NCBI GenBank assembly: GCA_021157665.1
Contig: JAGGWE010000195.1
Location: 1 to 30,131, forward strand
Direction of reading: 5' to 3'
Length of the DNA stretch: 30,131 nt
DNA from: Sulfurimonas sp.
GTDB lineage: Bacteria; Campylobacterota; Campylobacteria; Campylobacterales; Sulfurimonadaceae
Each line of letters begins with the position of its first letter. Positions within the stretch are counted from its first letter, which is position 1. Both the position numbers and the translations under genes were made by a program. The notes beneath the pieces are model-generated. The model had not been told where the DNA came from. It saw only the letters and a list, made by a program, of their open reading frames with translations, and ran no database searches. Shown piece after piece: positions 1-8,624 of this stretch.

Positions 1-206
1 TTATAAATACCTTAGAAATAGATGGTTTTAGTTTTAAAGATGATATAAGTAGTGATGAGTTTGAACATGGTGTAGCTTTAGTTAAAAAGCATGCTGTTAG
101 TGAAGAAGAAGTTAAAAAAGTTATTGATGAACTTTTTTTAAAGGTTAAAGAGGAACAAGGTTTTTATGAGGGTTGGAGTACAACTCTTATCAATCCAGAT
201 TCTTAA
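1..206 (+). CDS. 3' end of an unrecognised protein (possibly RraB-like)
   Basis: The window opens inside this gene. From base 3 one frame stays open for 67 codons to a TAA at 204-206. The visible tail is acidic and helical and ends in a short YEGWST segment just before the C-terminus. RraB-family regulators of RNase E end in a similar aromatic-acidic-GWxT segment after a helix, so a distant relationship is possible, but the match is a few residues only and the N-terminal half is out of view. No hairpin terminator follows; the adhesin gene starts 90 bases later behind its own promoter-like sequence. Function should be regarded as unknown. Confidence 0.6.
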   Translation, partial: INTLEIDGFSFKDDISSDEFEHGVALVKKHAVSEEEVKKVIDELFLKVKEEQGFYEGWSTTLINPDS

Positions 207-231
207 AATCTCTTATTGTCCATAGGGTCAA

Positions 232-260
232 TTGTTATTATATTTATATTATCATATACT
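232..260 (+). promoter_or_regulatory. Probable sigma-70-type promoter of the adhesin gene
   Basis: A -35-like TTGTTA at 232-237 and a -10-like TATACT at 255-260 are separated by 17 bases, the optimal spacing. They lie just upstream of the adhesin start at 296, where an AGG at 285-287 gives a ribosome site 8 bases before the ATG. Low-GC DNA produces chance matches often, so this is moderate evidence only. Confidence 0.4.
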
Positions 261-295
261 ATTAAGTATAGAAGATTATTTATGAGGATGATATC

Positions 296-1774
296 ATGGA
301 AGCTCTAACAAAAAAAGGACAAAGTTTAGAAGGTGAACTCTTTGACAAAGATGCTGTTGCAGTTGAGGGTGTTCAAGATGCTGAGGAAATTTTAGCTGCC
401 TTGGAAGATAGTGAAAAATCTGCTGAAGATGGTGTAGATGAAACTGCAGCTGGAGAGGAAGATGTTCAAACTACTGATGGTAGAGAGGCTAATTTCTTAG
501 CTAGAGATGGTGATTCTACAGATATTAATACTGATCTTCGTGATGCTGAGTTTGATGGTGCTCAAAATTTGGGTGTTGAACAGAAAATCATACTAAAAAC
601 GGAAGAGTTAGCTGTAAAATCTAATCCTAACCCTGAACCAGCTCCTGACCCAGATCTTGAACTTGCACCATTAACATTAAGTATGGAGATAGAAAGTTCA
701 TCTCATTTTGAAGCTTTAGCTGCTTGGGAAGGACGAGGAAATAACAGTTGGGAGAATAATGGAAATCTTAACAGTGCTCAAGCTCGTGTGTCATATACTG
801 ATACTAAGGGTTATGGAGTAAGTAATAAAAATCAGAATAATGGTGAGCAAGATCCAGAGATGGAAAATAATGAATCATTATTATTTGAATTTGGAAATTC
901 CACTTCGGCAGGTGTAACTATTAATACTGTGGATAGTTCAATACCATTTGCTGGTAACTGGACTACTTATATAGAAAGTGGTAATGGTTATGCTCCAGTT
1001 GATACGGGTATTTTTGAGAGTAAAGGTGATAGTATAACTGTTTCTATCTCCTCTTCTGAATTTACTCATATTGTATTTAATGAAGGAAATATTACACATC
1101 CTAGTAAAAATAGTAACTCAGGCTTTTATGTGGAGATAAATACAATTGATGAAATTCCTGCTTCATCAACACATGAGTATTCTATCTCATTTGATGCAGA
1201 TTATGATGGTAGTAGTGATTTACAAGCTGATTTGACAGATATTACGCTTACTGGTATACCTACAGGGACAGCTATAGATGGTGCTACTGAAAATGGTGAT
1301 GGCAGTTATACTGTACTTATTGATGCAGATGGTAAAGCAGAGGTAACTCTCTCAAGTGAAAGTTCAATTATGGATGCTATAGATTCTAGTATATCGACAA
1401 CTGATGGAGATATGACAGTTACTTATTCACAAAGTAGTAATACGACTTTATCACTACTGGGTAGTGGTTCTATAGATTTAGGTGACGTTATTGATGATGA
1501 TTCAAGTGTAGAGCTTGTAGATATAGATAATAGTGTTGCACAGCATGTTGAGATATCTTTAGATGATGTGTTAGAGATGAGAGATACAACTCCTGTTGCT
1601 ATTAATTTAGAAGTTGTTGGAAATGATGGGGATAGCGTAACTGTTAATACAGATAGCGATGTCCATACTTGGAATCAAGTTGGTACTGATTTTAGTGTTG
1701 GGGTTATATACTCTAATGATTTTAATGATAGTATAACATTAACTGTTGATGATGATATAATCGTATATGCATAG
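296..1774 (+). CDS. Small LapA-like type I-secreted surface adhesin with LapG-type cleavage site
   Basis: A 492-residue, very acidic protein without a Sec signal peptide, built like LapA-family adhesins exported by type I secretion. Residues 1-85 resemble the N-terminal retention module: a helix ending in ILAALE (32-37), then TAAG at residues 50-53 followed by EE, which matches the (T/A/P)AAG site cut by the periplasmic protease LapG, then a FLARDG strand. A proline-rich linker (about 108-125) leads to Ser/Thr/Asp/Asn-rich beta domains (about 126-290 and 290-400). The last ~90 residues hold SLDDVLEM (about 424-431) and a hydrophobic-acidic tail ending VDDDIIVYA, typical of type I secretion signals in these adhesins. 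What is odd is the size: relatives usually have thousands of residues and many repeats, this has one or two extender domains. No lapG, lapD or TolC/ABC exporter genes lie in the window. Start: ATG 296 with AGG at 285-287. Adhesin class is fairly secure; ligand unknown. Confidence 0.75.
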   Translation: MEALTKKGQSLEGELFDKDAVAVEGVQDAEEILAALEDSEKSAEDGVDETAAGEEDVQTTDGREANFLARDGDSTDINTDLRDAEFDGAQNLGVEQKIILKTEELAVKSNPNPEPAPDPDLELAPLTLSMEIESSSHFEALAAWEGRGNNSWENNGNLNSAQARVSYTDTKGYGVSNKNQNNGEQDPEMENNESLLFEFGNSTSAGVTINTVDSSIPFAGNWTTYIESGNGYAPVDTGIFESKGDSITVSISSSEFTHIVFNEGNITHPSKNSNSGFYVEINTIDEIPASSTHEYSISFDADYDGSSDLQADLTDITLTGIPTGTAIDGATENGDGSYTVLIDADGKAEVTLSSESSIMDAIDSSISTTDGDMTVTYSQSSNTTLSLLGSGSIDLGDVIDDDSSVELVDIDNSVAQHVEISLDDVLEMRDTTPVAINLEVVGNDGDSVTVNTDSDVHTWNQVGTDFSVGVIYSNDFNDSITLTVDDDIIVYA

Positions 1775-1827
1775 ATTTATCTAATATCCTCTATTTGAAG
1801 TTAAGAGTAGCATTGTATGGTATATAA

Positions 1828-3654
1828 GTGAATAAGATATTCTCGATTGTAGGGGTTGTAAACTACCTTCTAGTTGTATTTTTAAATGCTTTTACAGATT
1901 TAGGGCATAAAATAATTATACAAAATACCATTTTTAAAGTTTATGATGGTGAGTTGCAGATAATTCTTACATCAATCGTAAATGCACTTATACTTCTTCC
2001 TTTTATATTAATGTTTTCACCATCTGGATTTTTAGCAGATAGATTTCCTAAAAATATAATTATGAAATGCTCCTCTATTTTAGCTGTTATAATCACATCA
2101 CTTATCACTTTTGCTTACTATAATGGTTGGTTTTATGTAGCTTTTTGTTTAACCTTTTTACTTGCTCTTCAGAGTGCTATTTATTCTCCTGCAAAGTATG
2201 GTTACATTAAAGAACTTGTTGGAGATAAATTTATTAGTACTGGTAATGGCTCTGTTCAAGCTGTTACAACTGTCGCTATTTTGGGTGGTATCATTTTTTA
2301 TACTGTTTTATTTGAAGGTTTACTCGGTAATAACTTTACAACAAAAGAGGATGTTTTAACTATTGTTGCACCACTTGGATGGCTTTTGGTTTTAGGCTCT
2401 ATAATTGAATTTTTCTTAGCTTCTAAATTACCAAATAAAATGGTTTTAAAAAGTAAAAAAAGATTTGATTTTAGAAGATATTTTAGGGGTGAATATTTAT
2501 ATAAAAATATTAAAATAGTAAAAAGAAAAAAAGAGGTTTTTGAAGCGATAATCGCATTAAGTTTATTTTGGTCAATATCGCAAGTTGTTTTGGCGATTTT
2601 TGGTGAATATGCAAAAAGTAACCTTGGTATAACAAATACAATTATAGTTCAAGGTGTAATGGCACTAGCTGGAGTAGGTATTGTTGTAGGCTCAATAATG
2701 GCAGCAAAACTATCAAGATATTATATTAATATGGGACTTGTAAGTGTTGGTGCTATTGGAATTATGATTGTGGTTTTTTTAATTCCTTTTTCAGAATCTA
2801 TCATGTTTTTAGCATTTTTATTTATACTGTTTGGGCTGTTTTCTGGTTTTATGATGGTTCCTTTAAATGCTCGTATTCAGATTCTTTCACCTAGTATTCA
2901 TCTTGGGACAATACTCGCAGGAAGTAATTTTATACAAAATATATTTATGGTTTCTTTTTTATTTTTAACAACTCTTTTTGCCTATTTTGGGATGGATGCT
3001 GAGGCTCTATTTTACCTTATGGGTTTTGTTGCAATATATATGAGTATAATACTTTTTAAAAGATATTTAGTTATGACATTTTGGACAACTATGAAACTTA
3101 TATCTATCTTTAGACACAAATATCATTATGTGGGATTAGAAAACATTCCACAGACACAAGGTGTATTGCTTTTAGGAAATCATGTTAGTTGGTTGGATTG
3201 GATTATTTTACAACTACCAATGAAGAGACAGATAAACTTTATGATGGATAAAGATATATATAATTGGAAATTTTTTCATTATATATTTAAAAAAGGTGAG
3301 GCTATTCCAGTATCTCCAAAAGCTTCAAAAGATGCGTTTAAAGAGGTGTATAAAAGATTAAATGATGGTAAAATTGTAACAATATATCCAGAGGGTGGAA
3401 TCAGTAAAAGTGGTGAACTTGGGAACTTTTTTAGAGGTTATGAGTTGATTTCTAAAGATTATGATGGAGTTATTGTTCCATTTTTTATAGATGGTATTTT
3501 TGGAAGTAGATTTGCAAAATATAAACCAGAAAAGAAAAAATCTTTTTTTAAAAGAAGAGAGGTAACTGTTTATTTTGGAGAGCCTATTTCAAAAGAGACA
3601 AAAGCTGATGAACTAAAAATTATAATACAAAATATGAAGGATACGAGGACTTAA
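1828..3654 (+). CDS. Fusion of LplT-like lysophospholipid transporter (MFS) and PlsC-type acyltransferase
   Basis: 608 residues in two parts. Residues 1 to about 410 are hydrophobic with about 12 predicted membrane segments and carry the MFS loop motif as SGFLADRFPKN. They resemble LplT, which flips lysophospholipids across the inner membrane. Residues about 425-608 are a PlsC/LPLAT acyltransferase with the HX4D catalytic motif (H452, D457 in HVSWLD) and the YPEGG motif at 520-524. The E. coli counterparts are separate LplT and the bifunctional Aas; here transporter and acyltransferase are one chain and the acyl-activating domain is absent. Expected role: import of lysolipid and re-acylation at the cytoplasmic face. 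The start is GTG 1828, because the only upstream alternative in frame runs into a TAA; the ribosome site is weak. dgkA begins two bases after the stop. Domain identity is strong, exact substrate inferred. Confidence 0.85.
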   Translation: MNKIFSIVGVVNYLLVVFLNAFTDLGHKIIIQNTIFKVYDGELQIILTSIVNALILLPFILMFSPSGFLADRFPKNIIMKCSSILAVIITSLITFAYYNGWFYVAFCLTFLLALQSAIYSPAKYGYIKELVGDKFISTGNGSVQAVTTVAILGGIIFYTVLFEGLLGNNFTTKEDVLTIVAPLGWLLVLGSIIEFFLASKLPNKMVLKSKKRFDFRRYFRGEYLYKNIKIVKRKKEVFEAIIALSLFWSISQVVLAIFGEYAKSNLGITNTIIVQGVMALAGVGIVVGSIMAAKLSRYYINMGLVSVGAIGIMIVVFLIPFSESIMFLAFLFILFGLFSGFMMVPLNARIQILSPSIHLGTILAGSNFIQNIFMVSFLFLTTLFAYFGMDAEALFYLMGFVAIYMSIILFKRYLVMTFWTTMKLISIFRHKYHYVGLENIPQTQGVLLLGNHVSWLDWIILQLPMKRQINFMMDKDIYNWKFFHYIFKKGEAIPVSPKASKDAFKEVYKRLNDGKIVTIYPEGGISKSGELGNFFRGYELISKDYDGVIVPFFIDGIFGSRFAKYKPEKKKSFFKRREVTVYFGEPISKETKADELKIIIQNMKDTRT

Positions 3655-3656
3655 AT

Positions 3657-4028
3657 ATGAAATTAAATAAACCAAAACATAATCTTTTTAGAAATGGTGG
3701 CTATGCCGTTGAGGGTTTTATAGATATAGTTAAAAATGAGACATCTTTTAAGTGGCAACTTCTTATGCTGTTTGTTATGGGGATAACAGCTTGGAATTTG
3801 CCTATTAGTTTCGCACATGCCAGTATTTTATTTGTATCTTTATTTATCCCTATTTTAGCAGAGGTTGTCAATTCTGCAATTGAGCGAGTAGTCGATTTGG
3901 TTACAAATGATTATCATATTTTAGCAAAACAGGCAAAAGATGTTGGAGCAACAATAGTTTTACTTAGTTTAATTGTAACTTCACTTATTTGGGCATCTGT
4001 TTTAGCTATTGCTTTTAAATTAGTTTAG
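3657..4028 (+). CDS. dgkA: Diacylglycerol kinase (DgkA)
   Basis: A 123-residue integral membrane kinase that phosphorylates diacylglycerol to phosphatidic acid and so returns it to phospholipid synthesis. The family signature ExxNSAIExxxD is present with E69, N72 and E76, at the same numbers as the E. coli active site, and E28 is conserved. K94 and D95 follow. Three hydrophobic segments (about 34-50, 54-70 and 97-120) fit the three-helix DgkA protomer, and length is normal. It sits 2 bases after the LplT-PlsC stop and 7 bases before the phospholipase gene, so it is almost certainly cotranscribed with both and belongs to envelope lipid turnover. Confidence 0.93.
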   Translation: MKLNKPKHNLFRNGGYAVEGFIDIVKNETSFKWQLLMLFVMGITAWNLPISFAHASILFVSLFIPILAEVVNSAIERVVDLVTNDYHILAKQAKDVGATIVLLSLIVTSLIWASVLAIAFKLV

Positions 4029-4035
4029 GCATAAA

Positions 4036-6237
4036 ATGAAAATTACTTTACTGATATGTTTCTTTTTTGGTTTTATTTATGCAAATGAAAGACCTACGAT
4101 AGCACTTGTTTTAAGTGGTGGTGGAGCTAGAGGTGGGGCGCATGTTGGTGTTTTAAAAGTTTTAGATGAAAAAAAAATACCAATAGATTTTATTGTTGGA
4201 ACAAGTATGGGTTCTTTTGTTGGTGGTCTTTATGCTTCTGGTAAAACGCCACAAGAGATAGAAAAACTACTCGTTTCTACTAATTGGGAAAAGTATATTA
4301 GAACAGATTTTACACGCTCAGATACACCTATGAGAAAAAAAGAGACTGAGTATAATTATCAAGGGAGAATGGGACTTGGAGTTGATGTAAATAACAATAT
4401 CGTTCTTCCTACAGGTGTTCTTAAAAGACAGCCTATGCTTTTAAAGTTTTTAAAAGAGTTTGAACATGTGTCTCATATTAAAGATTTTTCAAAATTGCCT
4501 ATACCGTTTAAAGCAGTCGCAACAAATATTAAAAATGGACAAAAAGTTGTTTTAGATTCTGGTTCATTAGCAAAATCTGTTTATGCTTCAAGCTCAATTC
4601 CTGGTGGTTTTCAGCCTATAAATATTGATGGAATAGATTTAGTAGATGGTGGAGTTAGTGATAATATGCCAATTGGTGTCGCAAAAAAGATGGGTGCTGA
4701 TATTATTATTGCAGTTGATGTTAGTGAGAATTTTGATGAGAATTTAGATGTAAATTCGTATTTTGTCGTTATGGGTCAACTTGTAAATATTTTGATGAGA
4801 AAAAATGTAAATGAGTCCATAGCAACATTAAATGATAAAGATATTTTAATCACTCCAAATTTAAATGGATTTGGTGGTCTTGATGTTGATAAATATAAAG
4901 AGATAATTCAAACAGGTGTTGAGAGTACACAAAAATTATATGATACAAAGTTAAAACATTTATCTTTAAGTAGTAGTAAATATATAGCATATAAAAATAA
5001 GCATAGATTGAAAAATCATTTTGTAGCACCAGTTATAGATGAGATAGTTATAAAAAATCCAACATATATTAGTGATAAAGTTATTTTAGGTAGGCTTAAT
5101 GTAAAGATTGGAAATACTCTTGATGAAGATAAATTAAGAGAAGATATTATGCATATGTATAATACGGGTATGTTTGATAGTATTAATTATGATTTACAAA
5201 TAAAAGATGATAAAAATATTTTAAACATTACTACAACTCCTAGTTGGGATAATCATGGAGAGATTCGTTTTGCTCTTGGTTTAGAAGATGATTTTGATGG
5301 TCATTCTGATTATTCACTAAAGTTTGGATATACAATGTTTGGTATAAATAAGTATGGTGGAGAATGGAAAAATGATTTTGAGATTGGTAGAAAAAGAGGG
5401 GCATATACTGAAATATTTCAACCATTAAATGCTATGCAAAGATATTATATTAAACCATCTTTAGTTTATGAAGATACCACTGAATTAGTTCCTGCTAAAA
5501 CTGTAGGAATTTCTAAGGATGGTAGTCTTGAGATGGATATTAGACGATATGGTGCAACTATAAGTTTAGGTGCATATATGTTTGATGGTTATGAGTTTGA
5601 GATAGGTACCTCTTTTTTTAAAGATACTATAATTATAGACTTGTTAGATTTTAAAAACAGTTATGATGCTATCCCCATTTATGCATCTATAAAGATAGAT
5701 AATTTGGATAATCTAAATTTTCCAAATAGTGGTGTCAAAGTAGATTTTGTTTGGACAAAAGAGATGGATGAGTTTGGTAGTGATTATGATTATGAACAGT
5801 TTTGTATGAATTTTGAAAAACCATTTAATTATAGTGTACATAATATAACTACATATTTAAAATATGGTTCTACATATAAAAAAGATGGTGAAACAGCACT
5901 TGCAGGTAGTTTTACTCTTGGTGGTCTTTTTAACCTATCTGGTTATGTTCCATACTCTTTAAATAATGACAATATGTTTTTAGGTGTGCTAAAATATAGA
6001 TATGAAATAAAAAATGGTGGTTTTTTTGGTTCTTTGGGTACCTCTTTATATGCAGGATTTTCTGCTGAGATTGGAAATACTTGGGGATATAAAGAGAGTG
6101 TTAGTTATGAAAAGATGCATAAATCTGGAACCGTATATTTAGCAGCAGATACTATTCTTGGTCCCTTTTATCTGGCTTATGGTTTTGCTGATTCAAAACA
6201 TAATACAGTATATTTATATTTAGGAGAAAAATTTTAA
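4036..6237 (+). CDS. Patatin-like phospholipase with POTRA and outer-membrane barrel (type Vd, PlpD-like)
   Basis: 733 residues, starting with a signal peptide (about residues 1-16, cleavage likely after IYA). The patatin domain (about 19-300) has the oxyanion motif GGGARG (28-33), the nucleophile elbow GTSMG with S57, and D204 in DGGVSDN, giving the Ser-Asp dyad of patatin lipases. One POTRA-like domain follows (about 333-402), then a beta-rich C-terminal half (about 405-733) ending in GEKF with a terminal Phe, as in Omp85 barrels. This is the layout of type Vd autotransporters such as PlpD and of RssA-like relatives, so the lipase is expected at or beyond the outer membrane. The stop codon shares one base with the next start (TAATG at 6235-6239). 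Placed after an LplT-PlsC fusion and dgkA, it may generate the lysolipids those proteins recycle; that link is inference. Confidence 0.9.
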   Translation: MKITLLICFFFGFIYANERPTIALVLSGGGARGGAHVGVLKVLDEKKIPIDFIVGTSMGSFVGGLYASGKTPQEIEKLLVSTNWEKYIRTDFTRSDTPMRKKETEYNYQGRMGLGVDVNNNIVLPTGVLKRQPMLLKFLKEFEHVSHIKDFSKLPIPFKAVATNIKNGQKVVLDSGSLAKSVYASSSIPGGFQPINIDGIDLVDGGVSDNMPIGVAKKMGADIIIAVDVSENFDENLDVNSYFVVMGQLVNILMRKNVNESIATLNDKDILITPNLNGFGGLDVDKYKEIIQTGVESTQKLYDTKLKHLSLSSSKYIAYKNKHRLKNHFVAPVIDEIVIKNPTYISDKVILGRLNVKIGNTLDEDKLREDIMHMYNTGMFDSINYDLQIKDDKNILNITTTPSWDNHGEIRFALGLEDDFDGHSDYSLKFGYTMFGINKYGGEWKNDFEIGRKRGAYTEIFQPLNAMQRYYIKPSLVYEDTTELVPAKTVGISKDGSLEMDIRRYGATISLGAYMFDGYEFEIGTSFFKDTIIIDLLDFKNSYDAIPIYASIKIDNLDNLNFPNSGVKVDFVWTKEMDEFGSDYDYEQFCMNFEKPFNYSVHNITTYLKYGSTYKKDGETALAGSFTLGGLFNLSGYVPYSLNNDNMFLGVLKYRYEIKNGGFFGSLGTSLYAGFSAEIGNTWGYKESVSYEKMHKSGTVYLAADTILGPFYLAYGFADSKHNTVYLYLGEKF

Positions 6238-7415
6238 TGATAACAACTTTAATTATTGGTGCAGGTGGAGTAGGTCGTGTAGTGGTTCACAAATGTGTTC
6301 AAAATTCTGATGTGTTTGGTCGTATTGTATTAGCTAGTAGGACTCTTAGCCGTTGTGAGGGGATAAAAGCAGAACTTCCACATGCCGAGATAGAGGTACA
6401 AACAGTTGATGCAGACAACACTCCAGAACTTGTAGAGTTGATTCGCACATGCCAAGCTGATATAGTTATAAATGTTGCACTTCCGTATCAAGATTTAACT
6501 ATTATGGATGCTTGTATCGAGACAAATACTCCGTATCTTGATACTGCAAACTATGAGCATCCTGATGAGGCTAAGTTTGAGTATAAACTTCAGTGGGCTA
6601 GAGATGAGAAGTTTAAAAAAGCTGGAATCATGGGGCTTTTAGGAAGTGGATTTGATCCAGGGGCTACAAATGTATTTTGTGCTTATGCTCAAAAGCATTA
6701 TTTTGATGAGATTCATACTATTGATATATTAGATTGTAATGGTGGTGACCATGGTTACCCTTTCGCGACAAACTTTAACCCTGAGATAAATCTTCGTGAG
6801 GTGTCTGCTAAAGGTAGATACTGGGAAGATGGCATGTGGATTGAGACAGAACCTATGGAAATTATGCAAGTTTGGGATTATCCTGAGATTGGTGAGAAAG
6901 ACTCTTATTTACTTTATCATGAAGAGATGGAGTCTTTAGTTAAACATATTAAAGGTTTAAAGCGAATCAGATTTTTTATGACCTTTGGACAAAGCTATTT
7001 AACTCACATGAAGTGTCTTGAAAATGTTGGAATGTTAGGGATAGAAGAGGTGGAATATAAGGGGCAAAAAATTGTACCTATGGAGTTCTTAGCAACTTTA
7101 CTTCCAGACCCTTCAACTTTAGGTGAGAGAACAACAGGAAAAACTAATATCGGCATAGTAGCCGAGGGTATCAAAGATGGAGTTAAAAAGAAAATCTACA
7201 TCTACCAAGTAAAAGACCATCAAGATTGTTATAAAGAAACAAATTCTCAAGGTGTTTCATACTCAACAGGAGTTCCTGCGATGATAGGTGCAAAACTTAT
7301 GTTAGAGGGAAAATGGAGTGGTGAGGGTGTGTTTAATATGGAACAACTTGACCCAGACCCATTTATGGATGAGATGAATAAACAGGGCTTACCTTGGCAG
7401 ATAAAAGAGTTATAG
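6237..7415 (+). CDS. Carboxy(nor)spermidine dehydrogenase/synthase (saccharopine dehydrogenase family)
   Basis: 392 residues with an N-terminal Rossmann motif (LIIGAGGVGRVV, about 4-15) and the overall pattern of the Lys1/saccharopine dehydrogenase family. In Campylobacterota this member condenses putrescine (or diaminopropane) with aspartate semialdehyde, using NADPH, to give carboxyspermidine (or carboxynorspermidine). The next gene encodes the matching decarboxylase, which fixes the assignment: the pair makes spermidine without S-adenosylmethionine decarboxylase. The ATG overlaps the phospholipase stop by one base, and the 3' end overlaps the decarboxylase by 22 bases. The gene carries three copies of the CACATGCC core (6378, 6446, 6831). 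Confidence 0.9.
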   Translation: MITTLIIGAGGVGRVVVHKCVQNSDVFGRIVLASRTLSRCEGIKAELPHAEIEVQTVDADNTPELVELIRTCQADIVINVALPYQDLTIMDACIETNTPYLDTANYEHPDEAKFEYKLQWARDEKFKKAGIMGLLGSGFDPGATNVFCAYAQKHYFDEIHTIDILDCNGGDHGYPFATNFNPEINLREVSAKGRYWEDGMWIETEPMEIMQVWDYPEIGEKDSYLLYHEEMESLVKHIKGLKRIRFFMTFGQSYLTHMKCLENVGMLGIEEVEYKGQKIVPMEFLATLLPDPSTLGERTTGKTNIGIVAEGIKDGVKKKIYIYQVKDHQDCYKETNSQGVSYSTGVPAMIGAKLMLEGKWSGEGVFNMEQLDPDPFMDEMNKQGLPWQIKEL

Positions 7416-8542
7416 ATACCCCATATTATCTCTGCGAAGAGAAACTTTTAGAAAATAATCTAAAGCTTTTAGCATATGTGCAAAATGAGAGTGGAGCAAA
7501 AATTATTTTGGCTCTAAAAGGTTTTGCAATGTGGGGTATATTTCCTTTGATTTCTAAGTATTTAAAAGGTTGTACGGCAAGTGGATTGCATGAGGCAAAA
7601 TTAGCCCATTTCGAATTTAAAAAACATAATCCACATGCCGAAGTACACACTTACTCTCCAGCTTTTAGTGATGGGGATATTAAAGAGATTGCTAAGATTT
7701 CAGACCATATTGTTTTTAATACACCCTCTCAACTATTTCGGCATGAGGGAATTGTAAAAGAGATAAATCCACATGCCAACATCTCTCTTCGTATAAATCC
7801 AGAAGTATCCTCTTCCCCTAAAGATATCTATAACCCTTGTGGAATTTATAGCCGTTTAGGTACAACTTTGGCTAATTTTAATGAAGATGTACTTGCATCT
7901 GTTGATGGTTTAAATTTTCATGCACTTTGTGAGCAAAATGTTGATGCTCTTGAAGAGGTTTTACTTATTTTTGAGAAGAATTTTTCAAAATACTTTAAAA
8001 ATTTAAAATATATAAACTTTGGTGGTGGACATCATATAACTAAGAAAGGTTATGATGTAGAGAAGCTTATAAAAATCATAAAAGAGTTTAGAATTAAGTA
8101 TGCTGTTGAAGTATATTTAGAACCTGGGGAAGCTGTTGGTTGGGAAACTGGATACTTAGTAAGTACAGTTTTAGATGTTTTTAAAAATGGTATGTGGCTT
8201 GCGATTTTAGACACTTCAGCAGAAGCTCACATGCCAGATACTCTTGCTATGCCATATCAAGCAGTCGTAAGAGGAAGTGGTAAAGCAGGTGAAAAAAAAT
8301 ATACTTATAGACTTGGTGGAAATACCTGTTTAGCTGGTGATATTATGGGAGATTATTCATTTGATGAGCCTTTGAAAATTGGAGACAAAATTATCTTTGA
8401 AGATCAGATTCATTATACTTTTGTGAAAAACACAACCTTTAATGGGATAAATTTACCATCCTTAGCAATTTTAAAAAAAGATGGAAATATAGAGATAGTA
8501 AAAGAGTTTGGATATGAAGATTATAAAAATAGACTTAGTTAA
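7394..8542 (+). CDS. nspC: Carboxy(nor)spermidine decarboxylase
   Basis: 382 residues, a PLP-dependent fold III (alanine racemase-like) decarboxylase that removes the carboxyl group of carboxyspermidine or carboxynorspermidine. The PLP lysine is K42 in LALKGFA, a glycine-rich phosphate site appears as NFGGGHH, the diagnostic EPGEA segment is present, and C312 in GGNTCLAGD is the expected catalytic cysteine. The start is TTG 7394 inside the dehydrogenase gene; it places conserved sequence at residue 8 onward, no ATG is available, and AGG at 7384-7386 gives a 7-base spacing. The 22-base overlap predicts translational coupling with the dehydrogenase. Three copies of the CACATGCC core fall here (7631, 7769, 8228), two of them encoding Asn-Pro-His-Ala. 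Confidence 0.92.
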   Translation: MADKRVIDTPYYLCEEKLLENNLKLLAYVQNESGAKIILALKGFAMWGIFPLISKYLKGCTASGLHEAKLAHFEFKKHNPHAEVHTYSPAFSDGDIKEIAKISDHIVFNTPSQLFRHEGIVKEINPHANISLRINPEVSSSPKDIYNPCGIYSRLGTTLANFNEDVLASVDGLNFHALCEQNVDALEEVLLIFEKNFSKYFKNLKYINFGGGHHITKKGYDVEKLIKIIKEFRIKYAVEVYLEPGEAVGWETGYLVSTVLDVFKNGMWLAILDTSAEAHMPDTLAMPYQAVVRGSGKAGEKKYTYRLGGNTCLAGDIMGDYSFDEPLKIGDKIIFEDQIHYTFVKNTTFNGINLPSLAILKKDGNIEIVKEFGYEDYKNRLS

Positions 8543-8555
8543 AAGGAGCATGACT

Positions 8556-8624
8556 ATGCGAAACTTCAGTCACCACAGCGGTGCAAGCGGAATAAATGGG
8601 CTTTGCTCATTTATGGGACTATAA
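8556..8624 (+). CDS. Possible 22-codon leader ORF overlapping the methyltransferase start
   Basis: After the nspC stop there is a strong ribosome site, AAAAGGAG at 8541-8548, 7 bases before ATG 8556. It is not in frame with the methyltransferase but opens a 22-codon frame that ends at TAA 8622-8624, 27 bases inside the methyltransferase gene. The peptide is rich in Ser, His and Gly and matches nothing I know. The arrangement suggests a leader ORF whose translation opens the downstream start. An alternative is that the site is a remnant and nothing is made. Confidence 0.3.
   Translation: MRNFSHHSGASGINGLCSFMGL
8594..8612 (+). promoter_or_regulatory. Hairpin covering the methyltransferase start codon
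   Basis: AAATGGGC (8594-8601) pairs with GCTCATTT (8605-8612), with one G-U pair, around a TTT loop. The start codon ATG 8596-8598 is inside the left arm, so folding would block initiation. Ribosomes translating the leader frame from 8556 would pass through and melt it. Seen in sequence; regulatory role inferred. Confidence 0.35.

Noticed and set aside
207..295. tRNA or other structured RNA in the intergenic gaps (207-295, 10403-10560, 16389-16509, 23559-23663).
   Set aside because: No cloverleaf, T-loop GTTCRA consensus in context or riboswitch-like paired element was found; these gaps hold promoters and the one terminator.
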